Shown here: positions 11,019 to 21,872 of the stretch, in pieces
How positions within the stretch are numbered: position 1 is the stretch's first letter
Layout: each line of letters begins with the position of its first letter
DNA from: Arthrinium phaeospermum
Lineage: Eukaryota; Ascomycota; Sordariomycetes; Amphisphaeriales; Apiosporaceae
Assembly (NCBI GenBank): GCA_006503535.1
Contig: QYRS01000009.1
Coordinates: 372,001 to 436,000, forward strand
Reading direction: 5' to 3'
Length of the DNA: 64,000 bases
Notes under the pieces: generated by a model
What the model saw: the letters and a program-made list of their open reading frames with translations, nothing else
Told to the model about the DNA's origin: nothing
Databases searched by the model: none
Made by a program: the position numbers and the translations under genes

Positions 11019-12201
11019 CTCAGGAGGAAGCGCAATTTCAACAGAGCCGACGAAGAGAAGAACCGAACTGAGTTGCATGTAATTATCATTGAATGCTACA
11101 TGGGAAGTGCCTAAAGCTACAAGTGTTTGCAATGTCCACGTGCCAACCAACCAACGTTTGAACCAAGCATCGCCCAAACCCCCTCCGTTCCAATCCCCAG
11201 CCCACAGCGTTTGCCGATGTGTCGCTCGGAAAATTGGAATCTGGGTCGGAAAAAGAGTCGGTGCGTTGGGAGCTGGGAGGCACCTATAAAAAAGAAATTT
11301 CAAACGTTTAGGCGTCAGCCGAAGCCCTAGCCAAGGAGATCATAGAAACACGGTGTAGGCTCATCAACTTGTTCAGAGCATGTAACTAATCCCTTCCCCT
11401 ACCTTTGCAAATCCAATTGAAACCCCAAGGGTGGTTTCCGAGAGGAATCAATCGGGGAAAAGCAGGGAAGGCCGAAAAATGATGACTCGAGCAAAGATGC
11501 CACATCAGTCAGCCGCACGTCGGCGAGGATGCGTCTTGACAAAGACTGATTTCGGACGAAAGGAGGAATGAGAGGGGAGAGGGGTCAATCGAGTTTGACG
11601 CCTTGTTGTCTGCGAAATGGCGTGCACCAAGTGGTGTGGATCAGATGTGCCGAAGCTGAGGAATGTTGCAAGGCGACGAAGAGTCGAGAGAGAATGATGA
11701 TTGCAGTGTCCCACGACTGAGACAGAGTGTATGTGGTACGCAAAGGCAGATCCGAAGAAGGTCTGGGAGCATGGAACAAGAAACCTGTGATGAGAAGATG
11801 GTGTTGATGGAAGATGGTAATCTGGAGAAGAGAGAACTGATCAGACACGAGGATGAAGAGGGCTATTTAAGCATTTCTCGGACAGTGGGAATGTCGCAGT
11901 CGGAATTCAACCTCGAGGCAACTCCTCTACGGCATGAAGCTCTCTGTTGGGCAGTTGTTGAAAATTACGCAATCCGGCAAGTGCTGGATCGCTCAACCGC
12001 AGCAGGAAAAACCCACTGATCTGGAAAGGACCCAGCAGGGTATCATGAGAGGGAAGAACGACATCACACAGCTCGTCCAGCGAGCCACTGCAGTTTCTGG
12101 AAGCAGCATGCACGCAATGGTCTTGATCTACTGGGACCCGAAGCCAAGCTATTACGGGACAGCCAATTCACATGTGGTATCTTTGACCGGAACCATCTAG
12201 C

Positions 12202-12277
12202 AGGCATATACCGCAACAGGCACATACTGCAACAGGCACATACTGCGAAAGGCACATACTGCAACAGGCTCATGCAC
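12202..12277 (+). repeat. 16-bp minisatellite, about 4.75 copies
   Basis: Units close to CAGGCACATACTGCAA repeat at 12202, 12218, 12234, 12250 and 12266 (last copy partial), with one to three changes per unit. Non-coding in every frame that matters. Confidence 0.92.
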
Positions 12278-12893
12278 GACGCGATATTTGAGAATGATCA
12301 AATGGCTATTGCTATGAACAGGTTGGTCTTATACGGAAGTGTCCCCCCTTCAATCTCCTCCAGTCCAGACGTCTTCAGCAGACCCTTCCAGCTTGGCCGT
12401 AATTGCTTACGTAGCCGTGGGCAGCACAACAAACTTCAACGTTTTCTCTACTTGGAAGTAGGCATGCTATCAACCAAAAATATGCACAAGGGCCTTCCTG
12501 CTGGGCATGTAAAAATTGAATGTTGGCCAGGGTTTAGCGCGGACCAATGTTGCTCATGGCATTGTTGGAAGACCGCCAGAACGGTAAGTATGCATGGCTG
12601 GATTAATGCCTGCTGACTTCTCGAAGACTGCTGAAAGAAGCATGGCCGAAGCCGTTGGACCAAGGACCTTGTTGGCAGCTTTCATAAGTTTCTGGGAGGT
12701 GCAGCTGCTGCTCCCATCAGAACCCAGCGGCGACAAGTTACCTTATGCTCGTAAACCTATCAGCCGCTCGTTTAGACAGGGTCACTTGGGACAATGTGAC
12801 AGGTATAAAATCAATTGTCACGATCTCTTGTTGTGTGTAGGCGTTCCAATTGGTCTCTACTTGGCATATTGGTAAGTATGCAACAGTTCATCT

Positions 12894-12992
12894 AAAATGT
12901 GTTTGTCTTGCATGCCACGATTGATTAGACACTTCTAGGCTTCGCCAATCTAGGTATGTCATGGCAGTGACGCAGGTCGAAGCAGAGCTCTG
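12894..12992 (-). repeat. Inverted repeat, right arm (99 bp)
   Basis: Partner of 10920-11018 in opposite orientation. The transition-biased differences fit an old repeat touched by RIP. It could be a small non-autonomous element present in two copies, or an inverted duplication. Confidence 0.9.
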
Positions 12993-14000
12993 CCGACACC
13001 GAGCCTTTGGCGATGCTGTGCAGATGCTGTGCTGTTGAGTTGACACTGTTTCGGCAGTGGACAGTCACGCATAAATTTGATGTGGCTAGCACAAACTCAT
13101 GGTGCTTGCTGGACTCATTTGGCATCTGGCAAGGGACCTCAAAGTGCTGCAAATGAGGCTCTACATGTGATGCTCAGACCCTCATCTCGGGACGACCTGG
13201 TTCTTGGTGGTGGAGGTGAAGTTGATATTGCCTAGAGGGGAAGGAGCAGCACCCTCGCGGGGTGATGCAATTGGCTGGGGACGGGCGTGCTAAGACAGCT
13301 GATCTGATCTAGATCCATCCACACTTGCTTGCATCTGCCCGGGGCGCTATTGGCACCATGCTTGCCAGGCCATGCCCTCTTTGTGGGTTGCAGCGTCAAT
13401 CACTCTCCAATTGGTGTCACTGACGTACGGCACGAAATATGCAACTTTCTGCAGTATGTAAGTGCGCTCTACATATTCCGTAAAGGGGAGGATCTTTCCC
13501 ATGGAGCAATCAGAATGCATGCATATTTGTTGTTCGTAATTGCAGGCAGCCATTCCTCCCCAAACAATGTACACACACCGCCTGTAGCTGGGTTGCGACT
13601 GTTGTGGGTCCTGCCCAGATGGAATAACGGCACAAGTGGCATGTGCATGTGCAGGCTGTTGCAGTTGTGTCAGCGTCCAACTCGCTGGCAACGGTCCAAG
13701 CTTTACGGGAAATGGCATCAGCTTCCCTTCCGGGCACCGGGTGCAAAGCCTGCGTGCGTGGGTATCAATGGCGGGGTGTGTTTCCCTGCACAGATTACGA
13801 GATCATAGCCACACATAGCCAACCAGGTTTTCCAGCAACGGGTCAATACAGTGGCCTTCACCGCATCTGTAGATGGCTTGAAAGATTGCCCTGGAGGCAA
13901 ACGTGCTGGAATTATATGCATATACTTTTAGCATTCAATCGAAACGAAATGGAGCATACACCTGCAGAGGTGAACTGAGTTACTGCAAGAGCTTGGGAGG

Positions 14001-14008
14001 TATAAATA
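14001..14008 (+). promoter_or_regulatory. TATA box (TATAAATA) far upstream of fig1
   Basis: A consensus TATAAATA lies 1.8 kb before the fig1 start codon with no ORF of note just downstream. It could start a long-leader fig1 transcript or a non-coding RNA; there is no direct evidence for either. Confidence 0.35.
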
Positions 14009-14637
14009 GCAGTTGGGTGGGTGATGTGGGCTGCATGCAATGGATTGGGCTGAAGCAAGGCAAGCTGAAGGGAAACGCGTAGGTATCAGACAGAGTACCT
14101 CAACGAACCGTTGAACGCAGACGCTTCAAGCGCCGCCCGATGCCGTCAGCTTGAGACAAAGGTGGCTTTTGACAAGAGGATAGACAATAGACGAGTGGAG
14201 TGCCGAGCCATGGTTGCCCGGCGCCGCAAAACAGAAAAGGGAAGCGCTAGAGGAGACGCATTGCGACATTGCGACGTCATGGGGAAGCTGCAACGGAGGA
14301 ACGGACAGGTACGCGCAGGCCAGGATACGCGGGCTGTACGGGTTCCTGGGGCTAAGGCTGGCTGGGATGCCCGCCTAGAAGGTCATTAAGATTAACAGAT
14401 TGACGCGTCCGGCCGACGCGAGCAATGAAAATCGGGAAATCGGAAAATCACGCCAGCTGAAGGGAGTGGAATCGGGCAATCAACCATCAGGCACCGGCGT
14501 AAAGAGGGAGAATGCGATGCGGGCAGGCGATGATGCTATGCAGGGACTGGGACTATCGCCTACTTGCTAGGTCAGCCCCGGCTAAGAGAAAGAGAGAGCG
14601 AAGCTGGGCTGCTGCTGCTGGGAGCTGGCGAGCAACG

Positions 14638-14661
14638 CAACAGCAACAGCAACAGCAACAG
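14638..14661 (+). repeat. CAACAG hexamer microsatellite
   Basis: Four perfect hexamer units followed by an A run, in non-coding sequence. Confidence 0.9.
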
Positions 14662-15179
14662 CGCAAAAAAACCAAGGCCAGCCCAGCCTCCAATTGCGGG
14701 GCGCCTGGTTTGCTGGTGCGGTCTCATAGGCGGGTTGGTGGGGGCCCCTGGCGCTAAAGCTTGGCTCCTGCTGGCAGGCCGAACCTGATTTTGCAGCCCT
14801 TAATTGGCGTCACAGATCCCAAGCGACAGGGGTCTGGACTGGTCGGCAAATCCCCTCAGCAACCAGCACCCCTGTATCAACAAAAAGTCGATGGCTGGGA
14901 GACCAGACTTGGAGCTTCATCCTTCAGCAGCGTCACCACATCTGGCCATTGGGAACACAGAAAATGCAGTGGCTAGACCAATGACAACCTCTGCCTGCGT
15001 CGCCCGTCTCCAATTCTCCCCATTTTCATCTCTTCCCATCGGCCTGCACATGCATGCCATACCACCACTTTCGAGACGAAGCCCAGAAAAGAAGATCGCT
15101 GCTACTGCTACTCCGGCGCTCCCACTACTCTCCTACACCAACCACCGAGATATTCGTTACTGACTAGACAGACCGACCC

Positions 15180-15440
15180 GAAAGACGTTCGCTCCGTTCG
15201 CGCTCTCTGCCGCTCTCCCTCCTCTCTCCCTCTGTCTCTTACTCCTCTTCTCGATACTTACTCCAGTTGCGCAATTGAGACCTGCATGTACTGCCAAAAA
15301 CTCTAACCAGAACAACATAGGGAATTGTTATTGACCGCAACTGACTAATCTACTCTGCTCTGTTCTACTCTCTCTACATCACACCACCCTCCACATACCA
15401 GCTCCTCCCTCCCACATCCAAGAGCCACCCACACTCTCCA
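15180..15440 (+). promoter_or_regulatory. CT-rich tract of fig1 promoter/leader
   Basis: Long stretches of C/T (for example CTCTCCCTCCTCTCTCCC near 15210) with few purines precede the gene by 400-600 bp. Pyrimidine tracts of this kind often sit at transcription starts of filamentous fungal genes; assignment to fig1 is by position. Confidence 0.5.
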
Positions 15441-15808
15441 CGGCACTGTCAACATTGCTCTAACAAGTAGGGAAACGAGTTCACATTCGCCATCCGAACC
15501 GGCGCATCTGCATCTTTATACGAGTCGAGCCTGCTACAAGCATTGGAGGCTTCGCACGACCCGAGACATCACATCGCGACAGCATTCCAACCTGCTGTCT
15601 GCGCAACGTCGAGTCGCCTAGCGAACGCATCCACCCCCTCGTTGGCGTCAGAATTCCAGCAGCCTAGCTGTCCTGCCTACGAGTTCAGAGCCCAACGTCG
15701 CTCCCACGGAGGACGACGGTGAGGGTTTATTCCAAGGAAATCTCCGCCTCGGGAATCTGAGGTCTCGCAAAGAAGAAGGAGGTTCCGTGACATACACCCA
15801 TTGAAAGA

Positions 15809-16770
15809 ATGGCAGGAGAAAGATTCCAAGTCGGCTGGTACCGTAAGTCACAACCTCAACCTCCACGTCGAGGAATGCTACTGGCATGCCTCTCCAACCT
15901 GAGAGAAGCCACTCACTAACACGTCTTCTCGCGCTTTAGGGTTTATTCCGTTCCTGGGCTACCACCATGTGTTGATGATTCTGATTGCCATATCCATAAT
16001 TTTGCTTTCATTATTATTAGCAGGCTGCTCCTCGTCGTCGCCGATGATACCAGACATCTTCCTGTTGTCGCTCTACTACGAACACTACACAGCAGTGCCC
16101 GACACTTCCCAGGTCGATTACAATGTCAACCAAGCCATTGGCAACATTGTCGGCAACGCCCATCTCCAGGCTCGTGTCGGCTACTTCGGTATCTGCGTCA
16201 ACCCCGACGGCGGCGCCTGGTTATGTAGCAACAATGCCACCGCTCTTGCGAACGAGGTATCGGTCGACCAGGATCCCCTGAACCTGATCTGGCTCGCCGC
16301 GCAGTTCAAGGACATGATTGTGTTCCCATACCTGATGTACGTTTACCCTCACCACCCCAGCAGCAAATGTATCTGAACTAACCAACCTCTCCAACAGCAT
16401 CATCGCCATCATCTTCGCTTTCGTCTGCTTCCTGCTCCTCGCGACCTTCCCCGGTTGGCATGAGGAGGAGGACTCTGACGGTTCCGATCGCGAGGTCAAG
16501 CCGTTCCCCTCGAGGCCGGTTTCGCAAGTCGCCCTTGCCATCATCTTCATCGCATCCATCTTCGTGCTGGTCAGTGTCCTGTGGCAACATACAGCATCCG
16601 TGGCCGCATCCGTCATCGCGCAAGACTTCGGAAACGGCAGTGTCTTATCCGGAGTCGGCACGTCAGCCATGGTCTTGGGTTGGTTCAGTTTCACGCTCCT
16701 CATCATCGTAACAATAGGCCTGCTCGTCATGATCCTGAGTATAAGGGTGTTGACGCAACTGGCCGACTGA
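15809..16770 (+). CDS. fig1: Fig1-type Ca2+ regulator and membrane fusion protein
   Basis: Three exons, 15809-15842, 15940-16336 and 16398-16770, with phases adding to 267 aa. The first exon is only 34 nt (MAGERFQVGWY plus one base) and would be missed by ORF search alone. Four membrane segments are visible: about residues 20-40, 160-185, 205-228 and 240-262. The large loop between TM1 and TM2 contains the family signature GYFGICVNPDGGAWLCSNN, with two cysteines in the claudin-like pattern. Fig1 proteins act in the plasma membrane in low-affinity Ca2+ uptake and cell fusion during mating, and support hyphal and fruiting-body development in filamentous fungi (family knowledge). A CTAAC branch-point-like motif lies in intron 1 (about 15916). 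The upstream region is unusually long. Confidence 0.93.
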
Positions 16771-18681
16771 TGAGTGAGGAGGGGAGACCGATTTACAAGG
16801 CGGCATGAACAACCTTTTTTCGACAAGACTGTATTTAACGAAAACATTGACGGACGGATTTGGACGAAACGGAGGCAACGGTTTACACGACGACGGCTAG
16901 GAGATCATTGTGTACTTTTTTTTATTACTTCTTCTCTTTCGGAACCCCCCAGGGATCAGGCAGGCACGGCATGCGACAAGCGTTTTATGACCACGACCAC
17001 ATTATAGACGACCACGAACACACGCGCACATCTTCACACCACACTACACTACCCAGCAGCACTGTACATTCTTGCTCCTTGGATCCTTCAACCTACCACC
17101 TGGATACGATCGATCGTCTTTCCGCTCCTGCGCCCGTGCTCATTATCTTAGCGCCACTACCGGATGAGCAAAACATCTGGCTCGCGACGATCACTGGGGT
17201 GAGAGCGGGCGTTTGTGGAGTCGCAAGGAACGCCTCGTCCGGGGGAAGACAGGCCAAGGAACAATTGCAGCAACACCCCTCTACCACCCATCACAACAAA
17301 AACATCAAACAGAGCATTTGGGAATCGGCGTTTAATATGGCAAGGGGGAAAGAAGGAGAGGGTAGGAGTGGAAAATCGATGTAGTGTCATTTGGAATATC
17401 CAGACACCTACGCATTCCACGTTTGACTACCTAATGTCCTTTTTGATATTTTTTGTTTTTCGGTTGGGGGTTTTGATGGTTTGGTTCCTTTTGGGGGAGG
17501 GACCAATTGCGACCAACCCAGGAACCAGGAAAACCACGACCACGGAGCTGCGAACACATGAAAGATACAGATGTTGATATAATGAAATGAAGAGAAAGAT
17601 GATATCGATGATGATAAAAACAGAAGAATCTCCCGACTGATGCTTTTTGTGATTTGCGTGCATGCGACTTTCGCTTGTGATATGGTGATAAATGCTGCGC
17701 TGGTTAATGGGGAGTTGGATGTAAGGGATGAAAGGAGATATGGCTCGAGGCTTGAAATGGGAAAGTGTCTTGTAACGGATACGAGCTTGAAGGTTGAGAA
17801 TCAGAGGATGAGCAGCAGGGAGGAAATATGATCGTGGCAGGACATCGGCTTTGATAGAAATTATGTATTTATGTATATAAGAGAGACCTGAATCGAGTTC
17901 CATTTACAACGAAGCGTCGCATGCCATCTAGACCGTTTGCAGACAGTCCACTAACATTTCCACGAAGACGCGACTGCCTCTCTTGTACGAAAACGGACAG
18001 CTCTGGCTTAGCATCGTCGCCCAAGGCGATTAACCTACGAGAAAGCGAGTCCACGACGAAGGATCCAGTGAGCAGTCTCGTCGTGATTGGGTGCCAGAGC
18101 GCCGGTAAATTGGGATTCCCGCTGTCGAACATACACGAGGTGGAGTTCGGCACGCGAGCCGACCAAGAACAGACAGATAAGGGCAATGATTCAAGAGTTG
18201 ATGAGGATGGATGAGTCCTTGAGTAAAAATATATATTCAGGTCAAAGTAATAAACCAAACAGGTTTCATACGTAGTAGGGCTCTCTCTCTCTCTCTAGGT
18301 GGGTGAGTTCAGCCCCTACAGTACTCAATCAATGCATGTATGTTATGCGCCATTCGCCATCATCCAGTGCCTGCCCGCCCGTATGGTTTGGGTTGGGCAC
18401 CGCCGTATCTTTCTTTCCCTTCTCTCATTCCATCCATGTTGGTCGGGGGCCAACCTAGGCGTCTGCGCCTCCGCCGCATCCCAGCAGGCAGGTTGCGTTA
18501 TATGCGCCGCGCCGCGTAATCACTGCCAGGGCCCCCATTGTCCATTCCATGCAAGGGGTGTTATATGTTTGCTCGTTCGACGCCGCACAAGTTCCTTTCT
18601 TGCTCTTTCATCCCTCACTCCTCATGTTTGCTCCCCTCCAGTTACACCACAGCAAACGGCACCTCATCCCGTCATGATTGA
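16771..18681. other. Convergent intergenic region (fig1 / GH47)
   Basis: 1.9 kb with no supported gene. The first several hundred bases probably belong to the fig1 3' UTR. Short ORFs on both strands lack domains. A CT dinucleotide run lies near 18280-18297. Confidence 0.55.
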
Positions 18682-21600
18682 TCATACAACCGACGAATCG
18701 GGCCGCCGGAACGGATGCGCCTCGGTGTTGAAGACATAGTCGTCCAGACTGATGTGGTCGGGCTTACTGAACAGCAAGTAAAAGTACTTGAGCGTCTCGG
18801 CGGGCCAGAAGCTCTCCATCTCGTTAGTACGGTCCGAGTACGGCACCAGGACGTCCTTGATGGCCGAGTGGCCCGACTCGGTCTGCGTCGCCTTGATGAT
18901 GGCCTCGAACATGCGCCAGCCCTTGTCCTGCCACTTGGTGTCGCCCGTGATGCGGTACATGTACCAGACCGACTCAATCGCCTCGGGTCTAGTCGTGTCG
19001 CCGAAATCGTTAGCATCCATCTCATAACAGGAAAACATCACCGTAAAAGGCCAAGGTGGGGTTAATTAGCTTACCGCAGGATGTAGTGCTTGCTAGGGAT
19101 AGAGACGTATCCGGGAGGAATGATCTCGTTGTCCAATCGGTACTGCACGTACTCCTTGTGCGTGAATGGCCGAGGGCTGTCTGGCGAACTCAGGGTCTCA
19201 TCGAGCTCCTTCAATTCTTCTTTTGGGTCTTTGAGCGGGATCTGGCCATCCCCAACCTGAATCGGCATGCCGACCTTGCCAGGGCCGCCTCCCGTGTTCA
19301 TGTCCAAGCTCTCCTCGAGGGACAATTTCTTGGCCGTCTTGGAAGGTGGGGAGTTATCGTTGGAGCTGGTCTCGAGGTCCTCTGTGGTGTCCAGGTTACG
19401 CTTTCTAAGAGTGCCCCAATCCGCCTCCTTCTCCTTCTGTTTGTCAGCTGGTGGGGCATCGTGGTTAGCAGTGCCGACCGTCTTGGCGTTGTCCGTTTTG
19501 GCGCCGGTATCCGCGACGGCAGGTGAGTCGGCCTTCTCCATGGCCGGTTCTTGATGAGCCGCCGTCACTTCTTTGTCGGCTTCTGCAGTCGCTTTCGCGG
19601 ACGCAGCCAGGATTTCCGCCTTCCGCCGTCTTGCTTCTTTCTTAGCCTGCAGGGTTTCCTTGTTGCGCAGATCCCAGGCTGCGACCTCCGTATCTCGGGA
19701 TTTCGCCATCGGATCCAGGTACTCGTGCCACAACGTCTCGTTCCATGCGCAATGGTCAGCAGACTTGCACGGTACGACGTGGGCGCCTTCCGGCATGATA
19801 CCACTGGCGGTGCTCTCGTAAGCCCAAACGCAACCGTCAGCCAGTTTTTCGCCAATGGCGACATCAATCTCGTCCTCAAAGATCTTGCCGCCCAAGCCGA
19901 ACATGCCGCCGAGGAAGCAGGTCAAGTGTGTCGCTTCGAACTCAATGGAGGCATCCTTCTCGGGGTTGCCAGTGGTGGACATTTTCGCACTGAAGAGGAT
20001 GTCGCGGCCGTTCGGGACCATCGGCCGGAAAAGGAGCCACTTCTTGACTGCATCGACAGTGTCCATGTGCAGCTTCTTGTATTTGGGTTCCAGGCCACCA
20101 AGAAGCAAGAATTGTTTGGGGAAGTACTCGTACGTTGAGTCCTGGCTACCGCCCATAGAATATGTTTCAAAGCTCGACCCAGCGGTCAATCCTTGCGGAT
20201 AGCAGGTCTCCTTCTCATATTGGTCCTCGTACGGTTCACCGGGGGTTCCATGGACCATCATCGTCTGGTATATGTCAGGAGGCGAAACAACAGGCCTCTT
20301 CGGCTTGCTTGCGCCAACAGCAGCAGCGCCCTTCTTCACGGTGAGCGGCCGATCGGTAACATCCTCCTCGTCATCGGCAAGCGATCGACGATATACCGGC
20401 TGGGAAGGCTTGTTGACGGGAGCGGACTTCTTCATGCCCTGGGGAAGTCCAGCCAACGAATCCGACTTCTCCTGGCTTGCGGACTTCGACGTGCTGTCGT
20501 ACTCTCTTCCAGTGTAGTCACCGTGAGCGGCAAGAGTACTTTGAATCTCGGCCGCTTCCGCAGCTAACCTCAACTGGGCGTCCCTGGCGGCAGTTCGATT
20601 GCATCCGCTGGCGTCGACTCGCTCGGGAAAGATGCCGGGAATCGTGGTGCCTCGCTTCTGCCAGTCCACCAACGCATCGGTGATGCGCTCAACGGCGTCA
20701 AAGTATTTGTTCTCCTTGGTGACTTGCGCAAGCCGCGTGAACTCCATCAGCAGGGAGCCCAGCTCGGCAATACTGACTCCGCTGGCAGCTCGGTGGGGCT
20801 GGGAAGCGAATGACGGCTTCCAGTTGTAGTACAGGATGGGCATGCGGTTGGGCGTGTCAAACACACCCATCAGAATCTCTGCGAGCTCCACCGCCTTGTC
20901 CAGCAACATCGTATAGCCTCCTTTTTCGCCCCCGCTGACGTCGTAGGCTCCCAGCAAGCCGCCCAGGTAGCGAATGGTGGTCTCGAAGACGGGGATCTCG
21001 TTGCGTGTGTCCGAGTAGGTAAAGTCGATGGTCGCAATGGCCTTGGCCGCCTCGTCGAATTCCTCCTTCATGCCCATGATCCACAGTGTGTCGAGCGCGT
21101 CCACCATGGTCGCAGCCCAGCCGCAGAAGGGATCCCTGAAGGCCTTGCTGATGGGCGACAGTTCGTCATGCATCCACGCATACTTCCTGTAGCCACCCCA
21201 GGCACGTACCATTTCGGCCTTGACCCCAGCCAAGCGCCCGAGTCGTTTGGCCTTAGCCTCTTCCGACTCCGGTCCAAAGGCATGTTGCACCCGCGGTATC
21301 GCCTTTGGCTTGCCGGTCGGGAGCGGAATGATCGACTCTTTGGAGATGGGAAAGTGTTCGGGCTGCTTGGACCAGTGTATTCGGGTGGTAGTAGCTGTGT
21401 TCTGCGCCTCGCCGAACGGCACCTGAGCCTTCAGCTGTTCCTCCAATGCGTCCTGCGGCGTCTTGCGATCGGGGATGTTGATGGCGGGGATCGTGGGCGG
21501 GTTCGTGGTTTTGGGGGGAGCATGGTCTTGAACCTCGTGGGGTTTCGGTTGGATCTGGTCGACCTTTCCGGGCTGGTCTTCTTGGGCTGCCAGTGTCGGA

Positions 21601-21872
21601 ATCTTGACCGGTGGTGCGTCTTCTTTCTCGGCCGCCTTCAGGGGCTTCTGTCGCGGAGGCTCGTCTTGCTGAACCCCTTTCTGGGGTTTGGTGGGGAGGT
21701 CATGGTCGCGCAATGGCTCGTTTTGCACGGGCGGCGGCTTCGGCAAAGGGTTGAAGGGCAGCGGCGTAGATAACTCGTCCCATTGGTTGCTGCTTCTGCT
21801 CACGCGGTAGAGAATGAAGACCAAGACCACGGCAAAGGCTACGAAGTAGCGATATCTGCGGATTCGAAGCAT
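18682..21872 (-). CDS. Class I (GH47) alpha-1,2-mannosidase, long type II membrane form
   Basis: Exons 21872-19075 and 18988-18682 join to 1034 aa; the acceptor is fixed because it restores [22 protein letters not shown] single membrane anchor at residues about 8-23 and a Pro/Lys/Glu-rich stem (about 30-200) make a type II secretory-pathway protein. GH47 landmarks: DTLWIMG (261), [17 protein letters not shown] (295), the [10 protein letters not shown] region (346), [10 protein letters not shown] (649), [14 protein letters not shown] (683) and the Ca2+-site NTEAHP near the end. The enzyme trims alpha-1,2-mannose from N-glycans in the ER or Golgi. Two insertions are unlike typical fungal 500-600-aa members: a Ser/Lys/Glu-rich one at about 425-530 and a long charged one at about 725-900. 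Which class (ER mannosidase, Golgi mannosidase or Htm1/EDEM-like) cannot be settled; the length and anchor favour a Golgi or degradation-linked form. Confidence 0.93.

Larger units (their letters stand above)
9926..15808. other. 5.9-kb gene-poor region upstream of fig1
   Basis: No ORF here has convincing codon use, domains or splice structure; the longest (157 codons at 10179) resembles nothing I know. The region holds a 99-bp inverted repeat pair, a 16-bp minisatellite, a CAACAG microsatellite, an isolated TATA box at 14001 and a CT-rich tract before fig1. It may contain long non-coding transcripts or an extended fig1 promoter. Confidence 0.6.

Noticed and set aside
12202..12277. Short regularly spaced units that could suggest a CRISPR array
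   Set aside because: Units are contiguous 16-mers without spacers, in a eukaryotic genome; this is a minisatellite.
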